A stretch of DNA of 64,000 nt from NCBI GenBank assembly GCA_900491605.1, contig UESW01001520.1, positions 1 to 64,000 on the forward strand, given 5' to 3'. The translations under genes were made by a program, and so were the position numbers. Shown in pieces: positions 52,647 to 62,499 of the stretch; position 1 is the first letter of the stretch, and the number at the start of each line of letters is the position of its first letter. Below the pieces are notes generated by a model. That model ran no database searches. It saw only the letters and a list, made by a program, of their open reading frames with translations, and was not told the DNA's origin. Origin of the DNA: Calamus simplicifolius (taxonomy: Eukaryota > Streptophyta > Magnoliopsida > Arecales > Arecaceae).

Positions 52647-53385
52647 ACTATAATCCACAATCTGCCCCCATTCCATTTGGCCATTTTGTTTAATGGATTG
52701 GATAAATAGGTTTAAACCAACTTAACCCAACATGACTTATTAATTAAACGAGCTAAATGGGCTGAATGAGTGAATGCCTTTAAACCCTAACCCAAAATAT
52801 TTAATAAATGCATAAAGATAATTTAATTTATTTTTGACCTAAACTTATTTAAGCTAAATCCAATCCTATTTATAGTGATATGTGGGTTGGATAAATGAGT
52901 CACACCTAATTTTGCTTAATTTTGCTACTCCTAACACTAATTTGCATTCTTCTTGATGTCACTGTTACCCCCCCCCCCTCTCTCTCTCTCTCCACAACAT
53001 TATCAAGCCTATTTAATCTAAACCTTTACAGGCTTCTTCGTTTCCTTCTCCTCATCCACTATTGTTGCAAATCACGAATTCTATGTTATAAAATTTATAT
53101 TAAAAAAATAATTTTGATTATATTATATAATATACTTTTACACAAATGCAATAGCACTTTTATATTCATTTAATTATAATATTGTATGTATATACTATAA
53201 AAGTATAATATAAATCATTCACGATTATCACTATACAAATAAAATTATTATAATTTCTCAAGATAATTTATAATAATATTTTAATTATTATTTAAAAATA
53301 AATAATTTATATTGTAAATAAATGGATAATAGTAGACATTGCAGTGGCAAACTTGAGCAAGATGAAAAAGTTTTATTTTTTAAAA
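52647..53385. other. AT-rich intergenic stretch
   Basis: No gene is recognised. It contains a C9/(CT)n patch near 52969-52992 and long A/T tracts (53090-53320). Confidence 0.5.
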
Positions 53386-54430
53386 ATACCCCCACGGGAG
53401 TTTCTATCTACACCCACAAAATTACTCTTGACACCCATATTTTTTTAAAAAATAATTCTAAACTACCCTTTGTATTTTCTCTCCCCCACCCCCCCCCCAC
53501 CTCTCTCGGACACCGGCTCTCCCTTGAATGGTACAAAGCCGAAACCCTCTCCCGAGTGGCCCCTGCTTTCCCTCTCCTTCTTCATGGCCCCTTGCTTCCT
53601 CTCCCTCCTCCTCCTCTCCGCCACTGCCGGTGGCCAACGCCACGACCATTGGGGCTACCACTCTGCCCGCCACAAATCAGTAACCTCCGATGCCCCCTTC
53701 ACCTAGATCCGCCAAACCTGCAATGCCACCCGCTTCTGCGAGTCCACCCTCTCCGACTCAGACTCCCTCCCTCCTAACCCCTCCCCTTTCGATTTCATCC
53801 TTATCACCGCCAATGCCTCCGCCGCTGGCCTCCAGACTGCCTGCTCTATGATCCAGTCTATCCTCGACGCTTCCGAAAAAGCCTCGAACATCAACCGCAC
53901 TAACACCGCCCACATTTGCCTCGAAGTCCTCTCTTACTCCGACCGCCGCCTCTCCGCTGCCTTCTCCACCGCACTCCCCGCCAGCGCCCTCGGCGATGCT
54001 CGCGCCTGGGCCAGCGCGCCCTCTTCTACCAGTACGACTGCTGGTCCAACCTCAAGTACGTCGATGGCACCGCCCAGGTCTCCGACACCATGGCCTTCAC
54101 CTCCCTCCCTTCCCGGCACCAACGCCGGCCCGGGTCAAACATGCAGCTTTCGTTCGGTCTATCTGGGTCAAACAGGTAGCTTTTGTTCGGTCCTGATAGA
54201 CCGAACGAAGGAGGATGAGGGAGAGAGGGCTGGAATAACTGGAGTCGGGAAGGGAAGGGGAGAGCCGGTGCTAGAGGGGGAGGAGAGGGTGCCGGAAGGA
54301 GTTTGTTTCAGATAGGTATGGAGAGAAAATACGAAGGGAGTTTAGGAATTTATTTTTTAAAAAAAATGTGTGGATGTCGAGAGCAATTTTTTGGGTGTAG
54401 ATAGAAATTCCCCCCCCCCCCCCCCCCCAA
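53386..54430. mobile_element. Inverted-repeat element carrying a gene fragment (Pack-MULE-like)
   Basis: The left segment (about 53395-53490) contains GAGTTTCTATCTACACCC, GACACCCATATTTTTTTAAA and TTGTATTTTCTCTC. The right segment (about 54325-54415) is its reverse complement with modest divergence, giving terminal inverted repeats of about 90-100 bp around a GC-rich 0.8-kb interior. Long inverted repeats with a captured gene piece and no transposase fit Pack-MULEs, but a 9-bp duplication cannot be read because the right edge is a C19/A13 run (54410-54441) and the left flank is A/T-rich. Confidence 0.55.
53585..54180 (+). pseudogene. Pectinesterase/PMEI-domain gene fragment (broken)
   Basis: The start at 53585 gives a signal-peptide-like N-terminus, MAPCFLSLLLLSATAGG. 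A stop (TAG, 53704-53706) interrupts before IRQTCNATRFCESTLSDSDS. Further blocks are FDFILITANASAAGLQTACS, MIQSILDASEKASNINRTNT and CLEVLSYSDRRLSAAFSTAL; a shift near 54025 leads to LFYQYDCWSNLKYVDGTAQV and SDTMAF. This matches the four-helix pectin methylesterase inhibitor domain that also forms the pro-region of many plant pectinesterases. There is no catalytic pectinesterase domain. Stops and a shift make it a pseudogene inside the inverted-repeat element. Confidence 0.7.
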
Positions 54431-54917
54431 AAAAAAAAAAACTCATAATCATTATGATGAATGAAAATTTTCAAATTAAATGATAATAAGGGTCGGCCCC
54501 AGGTAAGGGAAAAAGATTTAAAAATCTAATTTCTCTTTTCAGACAGGTCCAAAGATAACATCTAATTAAAATATCTAGACTTCTAAATATTTTACTAAAA
54601 TATTTCAAATAATGGCGATCTCTGGAGCGGCGTTCTAGAAACTCTACTTGGGCCGCAATCTTAAAAATACTGGGCCTTTTTGCGTTGGTCGAGGCCGGCT
54701 CTTAGAATTTGGACCCGGTCAGATCGGTCCGGACATAAGTTTGCTTTAGGCGGACCGGACGGTCCGGACCGGGCGAGCTGGCAGCTCGAAGGGGACGTTT
54801 GGCTACGGATAATTTTCCTCTCAATTCTCATCGGCTACGTCCAAAGGGGGACGAGAAGAAGCAAGGGAGGGAGCGGGAACGCTGCGCTGCGCCCCGATCC
54901 ATTGATCTCCAAGAACC
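54431..54917 (+). promoter_or_regulatory. Putative promoter and 5' UTR of the downstream gene
   Basis: Composition changes from AT-rich to GC-rich around 54650, with CCGGACCGGACGGTCCGGACC-like inverted motifs at 54750-54770. No clear TATA box is seen. A purine-rich leader (AAAGGGGGACGAGAAG near 54841) precedes the ATG at 54918. Assignment as promoter is inferred from position only. Confidence 0.4.
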
Positions 54918-55152
54918 ATGGTCGCGACCGCCATGGCTTGCGCCGGAGTCGGGGTTCGGGTCTGGGCCTCGTGGGACACCAGTCCCAGCCCCAAGCCACT
55001 CCACATCCCCAAACCCCCCAAGCCCGCTCGCCTCCCCGCTCCTCCGACCATGACGGCACCGCCCGCGATGGCGAAGACGGCTCTCCTCGAGAGGGACGAG
55101 AAGTTACCCTCCTCCCCCCTCCTCATCTCACACCGCGACGGCCCTCAGAAAG
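54918..55152 (+). CDS. Exon 1 of an unidentified, probably host nuclear gene
   Basis: The ATG has good plant context (AACCATGG). The 78 complete codons read MVATAMACAGVGVRVWASWD, then Pro/Ser-rich sequence (PSPKPLHIPKPPKPARLPAP) and LISHRDGPQKG, ending at a consensus-like donor AAAG/GTACTT. High GC, abrupt change to AT-rich intron sequence, and an N-terminus rich in Ala/Ser/Pro with few acids are typical of monocot first exons, possibly encoding an organelle transit peptide. I do not recognise the protein. The exon ends in phase 1. The next recognisable candidate exon (63692) is phase 0, so at least one more exon should lie between. Confidence 0.5.
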
Positions 55153-56603
55153 GTACTTCCGAACTATCATCAAATCCCCTCATAAACCCTCTCTTTTTTT
55201 TCTTAGACGAGAGTTCCCTAAATCTTTGCTTCTCTTCTCTTTTCTTTTTTCTGAAAAGGAGTAATTTTTATGGTGCGAATTTGAGGGTTCTTAATACCAT
55301 CTATGAGGTAGAGCTGTGCATCGATTTTCTTCTGGACTCTTAGGAGCTATGTCTTCTCTGATTTACTTCATTTGATTTAGTTGCGTGTGAAGTGTATGGT
55401 ATCTGGAACAGGCCTGCAAAGGTCTTTTCCCCTCTAGGATTTCAGCCTTCTTATAGGGTTTTAATGCATTTTTGCTTCTACTTTATTCTCAAATGAGCAA
55501 GTGCTTGCTTCTTACGGATGATTCGTTTCACATCAGCTATGATGGCATCTGGTTTTTCTTGTTCAGCATTTATATCGTCAAAGAACTTACACCTTTGATG
55601 TTGCACGTTTGTATAATTGTGTTATGCTACTTTTGTCAAACAACTGATTCACTGAACTGACTATGGAGTGTTATGCTCTTCTTGCGATGATTCTTTGGGG
55701 GACAAGACTCTGATTTGATAAAATTGAGAGTAAAAATCAGAGTCAATTGGGTTGTGGGAACAAAAAATCGACAATCTTACTAACAATAGGATTTGTGACA
55801 TCTTGGGAGGGAAAAATAGTGATGTTATTTTTATTTTTTATTCAGTGCTAAATGGGGAAAAATGTGAGCATAAGATGAGCCAAATCAAAGGCATTTCACA
55901 GCAGTTCTGATATCAGTTGCTGGTTGGGTGAGCATTAGAAAGCTTAGAAGTATTGGGAAGGTGTGGAGGGAGTGCTACTGGTTTTCAAGACCAGGTTCAG
56001 CACTAACTGTAGTAGGTTCCTGCAACTAGAATAAACAGTGGGCCTACAGATATCCATGGACAGGGAAGCTAGCCATGAAAATCATGGGCAGTCAAGGAGG
56101 AGTTAATTTCTTTGACGTCGGCTTTTTCTTTTCATGATGCTTTATCAATTTGGATTAAGTGAGCATCATTTCATAGTTTAATTGTGCTTGCTAAGAGATA
56201 ACAGCACCATTATCCATTATGATCTGTTTGTTAGACAATAGAAATCAGGCCCAGGCATGTTGGTTTCCCACTGAGCCTTTTTATGGCCTCTTTGTTTTTT
56301 GTTTCATTAGGTATCTTTAGGAATATGGTGCCTAGCTTATGGTTGAATTATCTTTAGAATTTTATTATATCATGAATGGGGTAGGGAATTAAATGCTATA
56401 CAAGATTCAATTACGTATTATATTTTTGGGTGTCATAATTTAAGTCCACATGGTCATTTTAGTACATACATTCACTGATGGTTGGATCATTTGTAAGTCC
56501 TTTCTATGTTAACTTGGATCTTGTTGCTCATCTGATGCCTTCACAATTTTAAATTCCCACCTTCTTCCTCTAAAGGATGGTATTGACTGAGTGTCTTTGT
56601 ACC
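55153..56603 (+). other. Putative intron 1 sequence
   Basis: Moderately AT-rich, T-rich single-copy-looking DNA without recognisable transposon or strong exon. A short exon completing the phase of exon 1 is expected somewhere here or at 62705-63691 but was not identified. Confidence 0.4.
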
Positions 56604-56608
56604 TTAAC
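56604..56608. repeat. Target-site duplication TTAAC, left copy (TRIM)
   Basis: Identical to 62700-62704. It defines the integration of the composite TRIM structure at 56609-62699. Confidence 0.8.
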
Positions 56609-56765
56609 TGTAACGACCTGGCCCTGGGTCCGCAGCATCCACGAACCCGTTTCATTACAAGAAAGCAAGACGGACAAGGTCCACACCAACTTGGATCATC
56701 ACAGACCAAAAGGGATCCAATTGGTACCTTGTTCTTCTTACTTTACTACATATAAACCACTCAAC
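56609..56765 (-). repeat. Inverted partial copy of the TRIM LTR
   Basis: This 157-bp segment is the reverse complement of 62543-62699 at roughly 90% identity by eye (for example GTTACAAGAAAGCAAGAC and TTTACTACATATAA). It resembles the 3' LTR more than the adjacent forward LTR in the TACATATAACCACTCAAC part. It joins the forward LTR abruptly two bases into that LTR. Confidence 0.85.
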
Positions 56766-56962
56766 ATGCCCCTCCCAATAGTCCCACATCGGAAAATTGG
56801 GAGATGGTTGTATGGTTTATAACCAGTTAAGGAAGATGGACAAGTACCAATTGGATCCCTTTTGGGCTGTGGTGGCCCAAGTTGATGTGCACCTTGTCCG
56901 TTTTGCTTTCTTGTCACGAAACGGGCTCGTGGGTGCTGCGGCCCGGGACTCGGATCGTTACA
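56766..56962 (+). repeat. Forward 5' LTR of the TRIM
   Basis: ATGCCCCTCCCAATAGTCCC to GATCGTTACA; homologous to the 3' LTR at 62500-62699 except for the first two bases and a diverged middle part. The primer site follows four bases after its end. Confidence 0.85.
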
Positions 56963-56965
56963 ATA

Positions 56966-56977
56966 TGGTATCAGAGT
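56966..56977 (+). promoter_or_regulatory. TRIM primer-binding site
   Basis: TGGTATCAGAGT follows GTTACAATA; it is complementary to the initiator methionine tRNA 3' end. Confidence 0.8.
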
Positions 56978-57129
56978 CATGCACCAGCCGGAAGTGCAGG
57001 AGCTAAGTGCCACACAGGGCAAGGTGCTACATCCATGGAGGATAGGAGCCACCTCTTGAACCTGTGGGGGCAACTCTAGAATCATGCCTGCCTGGTGGTT
57101 GCGATCGTGTGCTCCTGGTGACGAGGATG

Positions 57130-57134
57130 TCGCC
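57130..57134. repeat. Target-site duplication TCGCC, left copy (gypsy)
   Basis: Identical to 62476-62480; flanks the nested chromovirus-type element. Confidence 0.85.
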
Positions 57135-57507
57135 TGATGCAAACAGGGTTGCAATGAGATATATGGACAAGTTGGACGCACGAAAAGCAGCCAAACCGAA
57201 GCAAGGACGAAGAGAAGTTGTTTGAGAGCAAAGCTAGTTAGTTTCTAAATTATTTTATTTCCTATAGCTTTTTAGTTTCCTAAATTATTTTATTTTCTAT
57301 AGCTTTTTAGTTTCCTAAATTACTTTATTTCCTGTAGACTATAAATAGTTGTTTTAGGGTTTTGAGAGGGGGGATCAATTTTGTTAAAGGTTGAAAAAAT
57401 CATCTTGAGAGAGGTTTTCTCTGAATCGCTTGCGAGTGATTGTTTATCTTGGAGTTCAGTCGTTGTTATTGAATTCTTGTTTATTCCAACGCTTTCGCAC
57501 TGCGTCA
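57135..57507 (+). repeat. 5' LTR of the nested gypsy element
   Basis: 373 bp. It contains three tandem units of about 33 bp (TTAGTTTCCTAAATTATTTT...TATAGC), where the 3' LTR has four. A TATA-like GACTATAAATAG lies near 57338-57349. Confidence 0.9.
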
Positions 57508-57510
57508 GAT

Positions 57511-57522
57511 TGGTATCAGAGC
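57511..57522 (+). promoter_or_regulatory. Primer-binding site of the nested gypsy element
   Basis: TGGTATCAGAGC lies three bases after the LTR, a perfect initiator-methionine-tRNA complement. Confidence 0.85.
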
Positions 57523-57540
57523 AAGGTGAGTTCCTGCAAG

Positions 57541-58940
57541 ATGTCTTCTGGCAATGACGTCGACGGCGATCGCACTCATGACGGTGCTCATGATGCGGGA
57601 GTCCAAGGGGCTGATCAACCGGTTCTAAGGACGGAGATAAATGTTATGGATCGAAGATTGAGGCGGGTAGAGCAGCTTGTCGAGACTTTGATCGGGCGAT
57701 TTGATGCTATGGAGGTCGCTAATAATAGGGGTAGGATTGACGACGGATGACGACCTAGGCCACGAGAAGATTATGATATTCCAATCAATGAACCCATCCG
57801 TGCAAATCGGAGGGTACAGATCTCTGATGTTGATTCAGAGGAAGAGGCTTTGGGGTTTGAGAGGAGGCAACCACCTATGAGGGGTGGCTATGGTGGAGGA
57901 AGAAACCGAAGGGAGTACCGCGATTATGATGATTATGATCACTCCGATGGAGGGATTACCACCTAAGGGTAGATCTTCCTATTTCAACGGTACATTTAAT
58001 ATCGAAGAATTTCTTGATTGGCTGGCGGAGGTGGAGAGGTTCTTTGATTACAAGGATGTGCCAGAAGAACGTAGGGTGAAAACGGTGGCGTGTAGGTTGA
58101 AGGGTGGTGCTTCCGCTTGGTGGGAGAGAGTGCAGAGTAGGCGGTTGAGAGAAGGGAGACAACCGTGCGAACATGGATCCGCATGAAGCAACTAATGAAA
58201 GGTGAGTTTCTTCCCCTGATTATGAACAGATACTTTTCCAACAGTACCAACGATGTCGCCAAGGGTTGCGAACCGTACACGAATATACTGCTGAATTTAT
58301 GCGATTAGCTGAGCGCAATGATTTGAGGGAAAGTGAGGGGCAACAAGTTGCTAGGTATGTTGATGGATTAAAGTTGCAGATCGGAGATAAAATTGGGGTC
58401 ACAGTATTGAGGAGCATGTGTGAGGCTAAAAATATGGCATTACGGGCTGAACTCATGCTGAACGATAAGAACACCAGATTTGATGGTGGTGGGCGTAGAT
58501 ATGGCTTTGATAGGGCTGAACGTAGTGGAACCAGCAGGGTGGTTGATGATAAAGAGAAGAGTGCTGCAGAGAAGCCGAATAGTAGTGGTAAGAAGAAGAA
58601 TGAAAGGGCTATGGAGAAGCGGCCGATGGAATCTAAGGAAGGCCAGAAGCAATCCAACCCATATGCAAAACCCATCCTGGGAAAGTGTTACCGCTGCAAT
58701 CAACCGGGGCATAGATCCAATGAGTGCCCAAGTCGAAGAGCTGTCAATATGTTAGAGCGAGAAGAGGAGGATATTTGTTGTGATCCTAATGGGGATGAAG
58801 AGTACTTTGGGGAGGATTATGAAGAGCATGAGCCCTCATATGTGATCAGGAGGCTCATGTTAACGCCAAAACAGGAAGATAGCACTCAACGCCACCAGTT
58901 GTTTCATACCAGGTGCACGATTGGTGGAAGAATGTTTGAT
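57541..58940 (+). pseudogene. gag: Gag of the nested gypsy element (broken)
   Basis: The ATG at 57541 (MSSGNDVDGDRTHDGAHDAG) opens a frame with a helical LRRVEQLVETLIGRFDAMEV segment. An in-frame TGA at 57748-57750 follows, looking like a CGA to TGA change. After a shift near 57950, gag proper reads GRSSYFNGTFNIEEFLDWLA and GGASAWWERVQSRRLREGRQ. After another near 58160 it reads CRQGLRTVHEYTAEFMRLAE and YVDGLKLQIGDKIGVTVLRS. The knuckle CYRCNQPGHRSNECPSR lies near 58686. The product would form virus-like particles and bind element RNA. Confidence 0.85.
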
Positions 58941-59226
58941 CTAATCGTGATAGTGGGAGTAGCGAAAACATCAGCAGGCAGGTGGTTAGGAAATTGCAGT
59001 TACCAGTAGAGAAGCACCCTAATCCATATACCATTGGATGGATTAAGGCCGCTGAGAAGATTGATGTTCAGGAAAGGTGTAGGGTGCCCTTTTCCATTGG
59101 AAAATATAGTGATGAAGTCTACTGTGACATAGTAGACATGGATGCTTGTCATCTTCTATTTGGGCGCCCATGGCAGTTTGATGTGGATGCCAAACATTCT
59201 GGCAAAGAGAACCTTACAGGTTAGCG
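58941..59226 (+). pseudogene. pol: Aspartic protease of the nested gypsy element
   Basis: The active-site loop is encoded as DSGSSENISRQVVRKL but is out of frame with gag because of a small indel near 58945. It continues as LPVEKHPNPYTIGWIKAAEK, FSIGKYSDEVYCDIVDMDAC and HLLFGRPWQFDVDAKHSG, the usual post-active-site blocks of gypsy proteases. A stop at 59222-59224 precedes the RT frame. Confidence 0.8.
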
Positions 59227-59315
59227 AAGGATGGCAAGAGATACACACTATTACCTCTTAAAGTAGCGCTATGTCCTAAAGGCTCTAAGCCTAAAGACGG
59301 TCTTTTCTATCCATT

Positions 59316-60725
59316 GTGAGCTCAGAGAAGGAAGTAGAGGAAGATATGAAGGAGACCAAGGAGGTGCATGCCTTGGTGGTGAAGAATGTACTGAAGGTAG
59401 AAGAGGAGATTGTTGACGAAGTTCCTGAGGTAGTGAAGGGGGTGTTAGAAGAATTCAAGGAAGTGACTCCAGATGACTTACCTGAGGGGCTTCCTCCTTT
59501 GAGAGACATACAGCACCAGATCGATTTGGTGCCGGGGGCAAGCCTTCCTAACTTACCACATTACAGGATGAGCCCCAAGGAAACGGAAATCCTCCTAGAG
59601 AAGGTTCAAGAATTGCTAGACAAAGGCTTCATCAGGGACAACCTGAGTCCATGTGCTGTACCAGCCCTGCTCACTCCCAAGAAGGATGGGAGCTGGAGGA
59701 TGTGTGTTGATAGTAGGGCTATCAATAGGATCACCATTGGATATAAGTTCCCAATACCCCGTATTGAAGACATGCTTGACAGGTTGAGTGGGGCAGTCAT
59801 CTTTTCTAAGATAGACTTGAGGAGCGGATATCACCATATTAGAGTGAGGCCAGGCGATGAATGGAAGACTGCCTTCAAGACAAAGGAAGGATTATATGAA
59901 TGGCTAGTGATGTCGTTCGGTCTCAGCAACGCACCTAGCACCTTCATGCGTGTTATGAATCAGGTACTTAAACCCTTTATTGGCAAATTCGTGGTAGTGT
60001 ACTTTGATGATATATTGATTTATAGCAAGTCTGAGAACGAGCACATTGACCACTTGAGGAGTGTATTGGCTGTATTGAAGGAGCATAAATTATATGTTAA
60101 TTTGAAAAAGTGTACGTTTATGTCTAAAAGGCTATTGTTTCTGGGGTTTGTGGTAAGTGGTGATGGCATTACTGTGGATGAAGGGAAAGTGAAAGCCATT
60201 AGAGAGTGGCCTAATCCCAAAACTGTGACTGAGTTGAGAAGCTTCTTGGGATTGGCCAGTTTTTACAGGCGCTTTATCAGGCATTTTAGCACCATTGCTG
60301 CTCCTTTGACAGAGTGTCTGAAGAAAGGGAAGTCTAATTGGAGTGAAGAAGCTGAAGCCGGGTTTGCCCTTTTGAAAGAGAAGTTGTGTAGTGCCCCTGT
60401 GTTGGCATTACCCGACTTTGATAAGTTGTTCACAGTTGATTGTGATGCTAGCGGAGTAGGAATTGGAGCTGTACTCTCCCAGGAAAAGAGACCAATCGCT
60501 TTCTATAGCGAAAAGCTCTGTGATGCTAGAAGAAACTGGTCCACCTATGACAAGTTCTATTCGGTGGTAAGAGCATTAAGAGTGTGGGAACATTATTTAG
60601 TGGGTAAGGAATTTGTTTTATATTCGAATTATGGGGCTTTGAAGCACTTGAGTAATCAAAACAGGATTAGCAAGGATATGCATGCTAGATGGATCCAGTT
60701 TTTGCAAAGGTTTCCTTCAAACTAA
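59316..60725 (+). CDS. pol: Reverse transcriptase and RNase H of the nested gypsy element, 469 codons
   Basis: An open frame covering the whole RT: VPEVVKGVLEEFKEVTPDDL, PHYRMSPKETEILLEKVQEL, GSWRMCVDSRAINRITIGYK, IFSKIDLRSGYHHIRVRPGD, the catalytic FVVVYFDDILIYSKSENEHI, and FLGFVVSGDGITVDEGKVKA. RNase H follows: FTVDCDASGVGIGAVLSQEK, PIAFYSEKLCDARRNWSTYD and VLYSNYGALKHLSNQNRISK. The usual YSDH is YSNY, so one acidic RNase H residue is lost. A shift near 60715 ends the frame; its natural continuation (KLMHKSGTQNRVADALSRR) lies in the next frame. The start shown is the first ATG of the open frame, not a real initiation site; this was part of a polyprotein. Confidence 0.9.
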   Translation: MSSEKEVEEDMKETKEVHALVVKNVLKVEEEIVDEVPEVVKGVLEEFKEVTPDDLPEGLPPLRDIQHQIDLVPGASLPNLPHYRMSPKETEILLEKVQELLDKGFIRDNLSPCAVPALLTPKKDGSWRMCVDSRAINRITIGYKFPIPRIEDMLDRLSGAVIFSKIDLRSGYHHIRVRPGDEWKTAFKTKEGLYEWLVMSFGLSNAPSTFMRVMNQVLKPFIGKFVVVYFDDILIYSKSENEHIDHLRSVLAVLKEHKLYVNLKKCTFMSKRLLFLGFVVSGDGITVDEGKVKAIREWPNPKTVTELRSFLGLASFYRRFIRHFSTIAAPLTECLKKGKSNWSEEAEAGFALLKEKLCSAPVLALPDFDKLFTVDCDASGVGIGAVLSQEKRPIAFYSEKLCDARRNWSTYDKFYSVVRALRVWEHYLVGKEFVLYSNYGALKHLSNQNRISKDMHARWIQFLQRFPSN

Positions 60726-62070
60726 TGCATAAGTCTGGAACCCAAAATAGAGTTGCGGACGCTCTGAGCAGGAGGGCAGATGTGTTAACTGTGATTAGTG
60801 CTAAGGTTATCAGGTTTGAACAGATGAAGGAATTGTATGCTGGAGACAGTGATTTTGGTGAGATCTGGGCAAGTGTGGTAGTAGGGAACCCTGTGGGGAT
60901 TACCATGTACATGAGGGTTATTTGATGAAGGGCAATCAACTATGTATTCCTCAATCCTCTTTAAGGGAGAAGTTAATCAGGGACTTGCATGGAGGAGGAT
61001 TGGCAGGCCACCTGGGAAGGGATAAGACCCTTGCAGCTGTAGCTAAACGATATTTTTGGCCTCAGTTAAGGAAGGAGGTGTACAAGATTATTCAGAGGTG
61101 CTATACTTGCCAAACATCCAAGGGACATTCTCAAAGTACTGGGTTATATACACCCTTGCCAGTACCTGAGAATATTTGGGAGGACCTTTCTATGGACTTT
61201 GTCCTGGGTTTGCCTCGTACCCAACGAGGTGCTGACTCTGTTTTTGTAGTGGTTGACAGGTTCTCCAAGATGGCTCACTTCATTCCTTGTAGGAAGACTT
61301 CAGATGCCTATGCCATTGCCAAACTTTTTTTCCGGGAGGTCGTGAGATTGCATGGAGTACCCAGATCCATCACATCCGACAGAGACACCAAATTCCTCAG
61401 CTACTTTTGGAAGACATTGTGGTACATGTTTGATTCCACCTTGAATTATAGCAGCACGCACTCACAGAGATGGACAAACAGAAGCTACCAACAGGACTTT
61501 AGGGAATCTCATCAGAAGTATTTGTGGAGAAAAACCACGACAATGGGATTTGTGTTTGCCCCAGGCGGAGTTCGCCTACAACAATTCCGTCCATCGAACC
61601 ACAGGAAGATCCCCATTCTCCATCGTCTATACCAAAGTACCACAACATGCACTAAATTTGGTGAAGCTTCCAAAGCTGGCTGAGTACAGCATACCGGCTA
61701 AACACATGGCAGAGCATTGGCAAAGCACTTCAGAAGAGGTCAAAGCAAAGATTGAGAAAGCCAACGCCAAGTACAAGGAGGTGGCTGACAGAAGATGGAA
61801 GGAACAACTCTTTGAGGTAGGGGATCAGGTGATGGTCTTTCTCAGGAAAGAGCGGATTCGTGGGTACTTATAACAAGTTAAGACCACAAAAGTATGGACC
61901 TTACAAGATTGTCCAAAAGATCAACGATAATGCTTATATTGTTGATCTTCCTGCGACTATGCGATTTCGAGGACTTTCAATGTGGCAGATTTACATCCAT
62001 TCTTTCCGGACAATACACCTCTATATCCAGATGAGAACTCGGGGTCGAGTTCTTCGCAGGAGGGAGAGAA
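60715..62070 (+). pseudogene. pol: Integrase of the nested gypsy element (broken)
   Basis: The RNase H tail NRVADALSRRADVLTV leads to the HHCC domain: DLHGGGLAGHLGRDKTLAAV and QRCYTCQTSKGHSQSTGLYT. The catalytic core has DLSMDFVLGLPRTQRGADSV (D) and RSITSDRDTKFLSYFWKTLW (D); after a shift near 61450 the E-region is split, then AEFAYNNSVHRTTGRSPFSI continues. The C-terminal part includes FEVGDQVMVFLRKER and KYGPYKIVQKINDNAYIVDL. At least three shifts occur (near 60900, 61450 and 61850). No chromodomain was recognised before the LTR. Confidence 0.85.
62055..62070 (+). promoter_or_regulatory. Polypurine tract of the nested gypsy element
   Basis: CGCAGGAGGGAGAGAA immediately precedes the 3' LTR. 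Confidence 0.75.
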
Positions 62071-62475
62071 TGATGCAAACAGGGTTGCAATGAGATATAT
62101 GGACAAGTTGGACGCACGAAAAGCAGCCAAACCGAAGCAAGGACGAAGAGAAGTTGTTTGAGAGCAAGGGTAGTTAGTTTTCTAAATTATTTTATTTCCT
62201 ATAGCTTGTTAGTTTCCTAAATTATTTTATTTCTATAGCTTTTAGTTTCCTAAATTATTTTATTTCCTATAGCTTTTTAGTTTCCTAAATTACTTTATTT
62301 TCTATAGACTATAAATAGTTGTTTTAGGGTTTTGAGAGGGGGGATCAATTTTGTTAAAGGTTGAAAAATTCATCTTGAGAGGTTTTCTCTGAATCGCTTG
62401 CGAGTGATTGTTTATCTTGGAGTTCAGTCGTTGTTATTGAATTCTTGTTTATTCCAACGCTTTCGTACTGCGTCA
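62071..62475 (+). repeat. 3' LTR of the nested gypsy element
   Basis: 405 bp, TGATGCAAAC to CTGCGTCA. Apart from one extra tandem unit of about 33 bp it differs from the 5' LTR at only a handful of positions, which supports a relatively recent insertion. Confidence 0.9.
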
Positions 62476-62480
62476 TCGCC
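62476..62480. repeat. Target-site duplication TCGCC, right copy (gypsy)
   Basis: Identical to 57130-57134. Confidence 0.85.
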
Positions 62481-62483
62481 TCT

Positions 62484-62499
62484 GTAAGGGGGTAGATTA
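62484..62499 (+). promoter_or_regulatory. TRIM polypurine tract
   Basis: GTAAGGGGGTAGATTA directly precedes TGATGCCCC, which places the start of the TRIM 3' LTR at 62500. Confidence 0.7.

Larger units (their letters stand above)
57135..62475 (+). mobile_element. Chromovirus-type Ty3/gypsy retrotransposon, nested in the TRIM
   Basis: LTRs at 57135-57507 and 62071-62475 (TGATGCAAAC...CTGCGTCA) with a perfect TCGCC duplication. The internal order is primer site, gag, zinc knuckle, protease, RT, RNase H, integrase, polypurine tract. The RT/RNase H frame is open for 469 codons, so this is among the younger insertions in the window, but gag, protease and integrase frames are broken. No C-terminal chromodomain is recognised after integrase; the NDNAYIVDLP tail resembles chromovirus polyproteins. 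Length is 5341 bp. Confidence 0.9.

Noticed and set aside
53585..54180. Functional pectinesterase inhibitor gene
   Set aside because: A stop codon before the domain, a frameshift and the flanking inverted repeats show a captured, disabled copy.
56738..57181. 147-codon minus-strand frame across the TRIM
   Set aside because: It spans LTR, primer site and the LTR edge of the nested gypsy element and has no domain; it is a shadow of non-coding repeat DNA.
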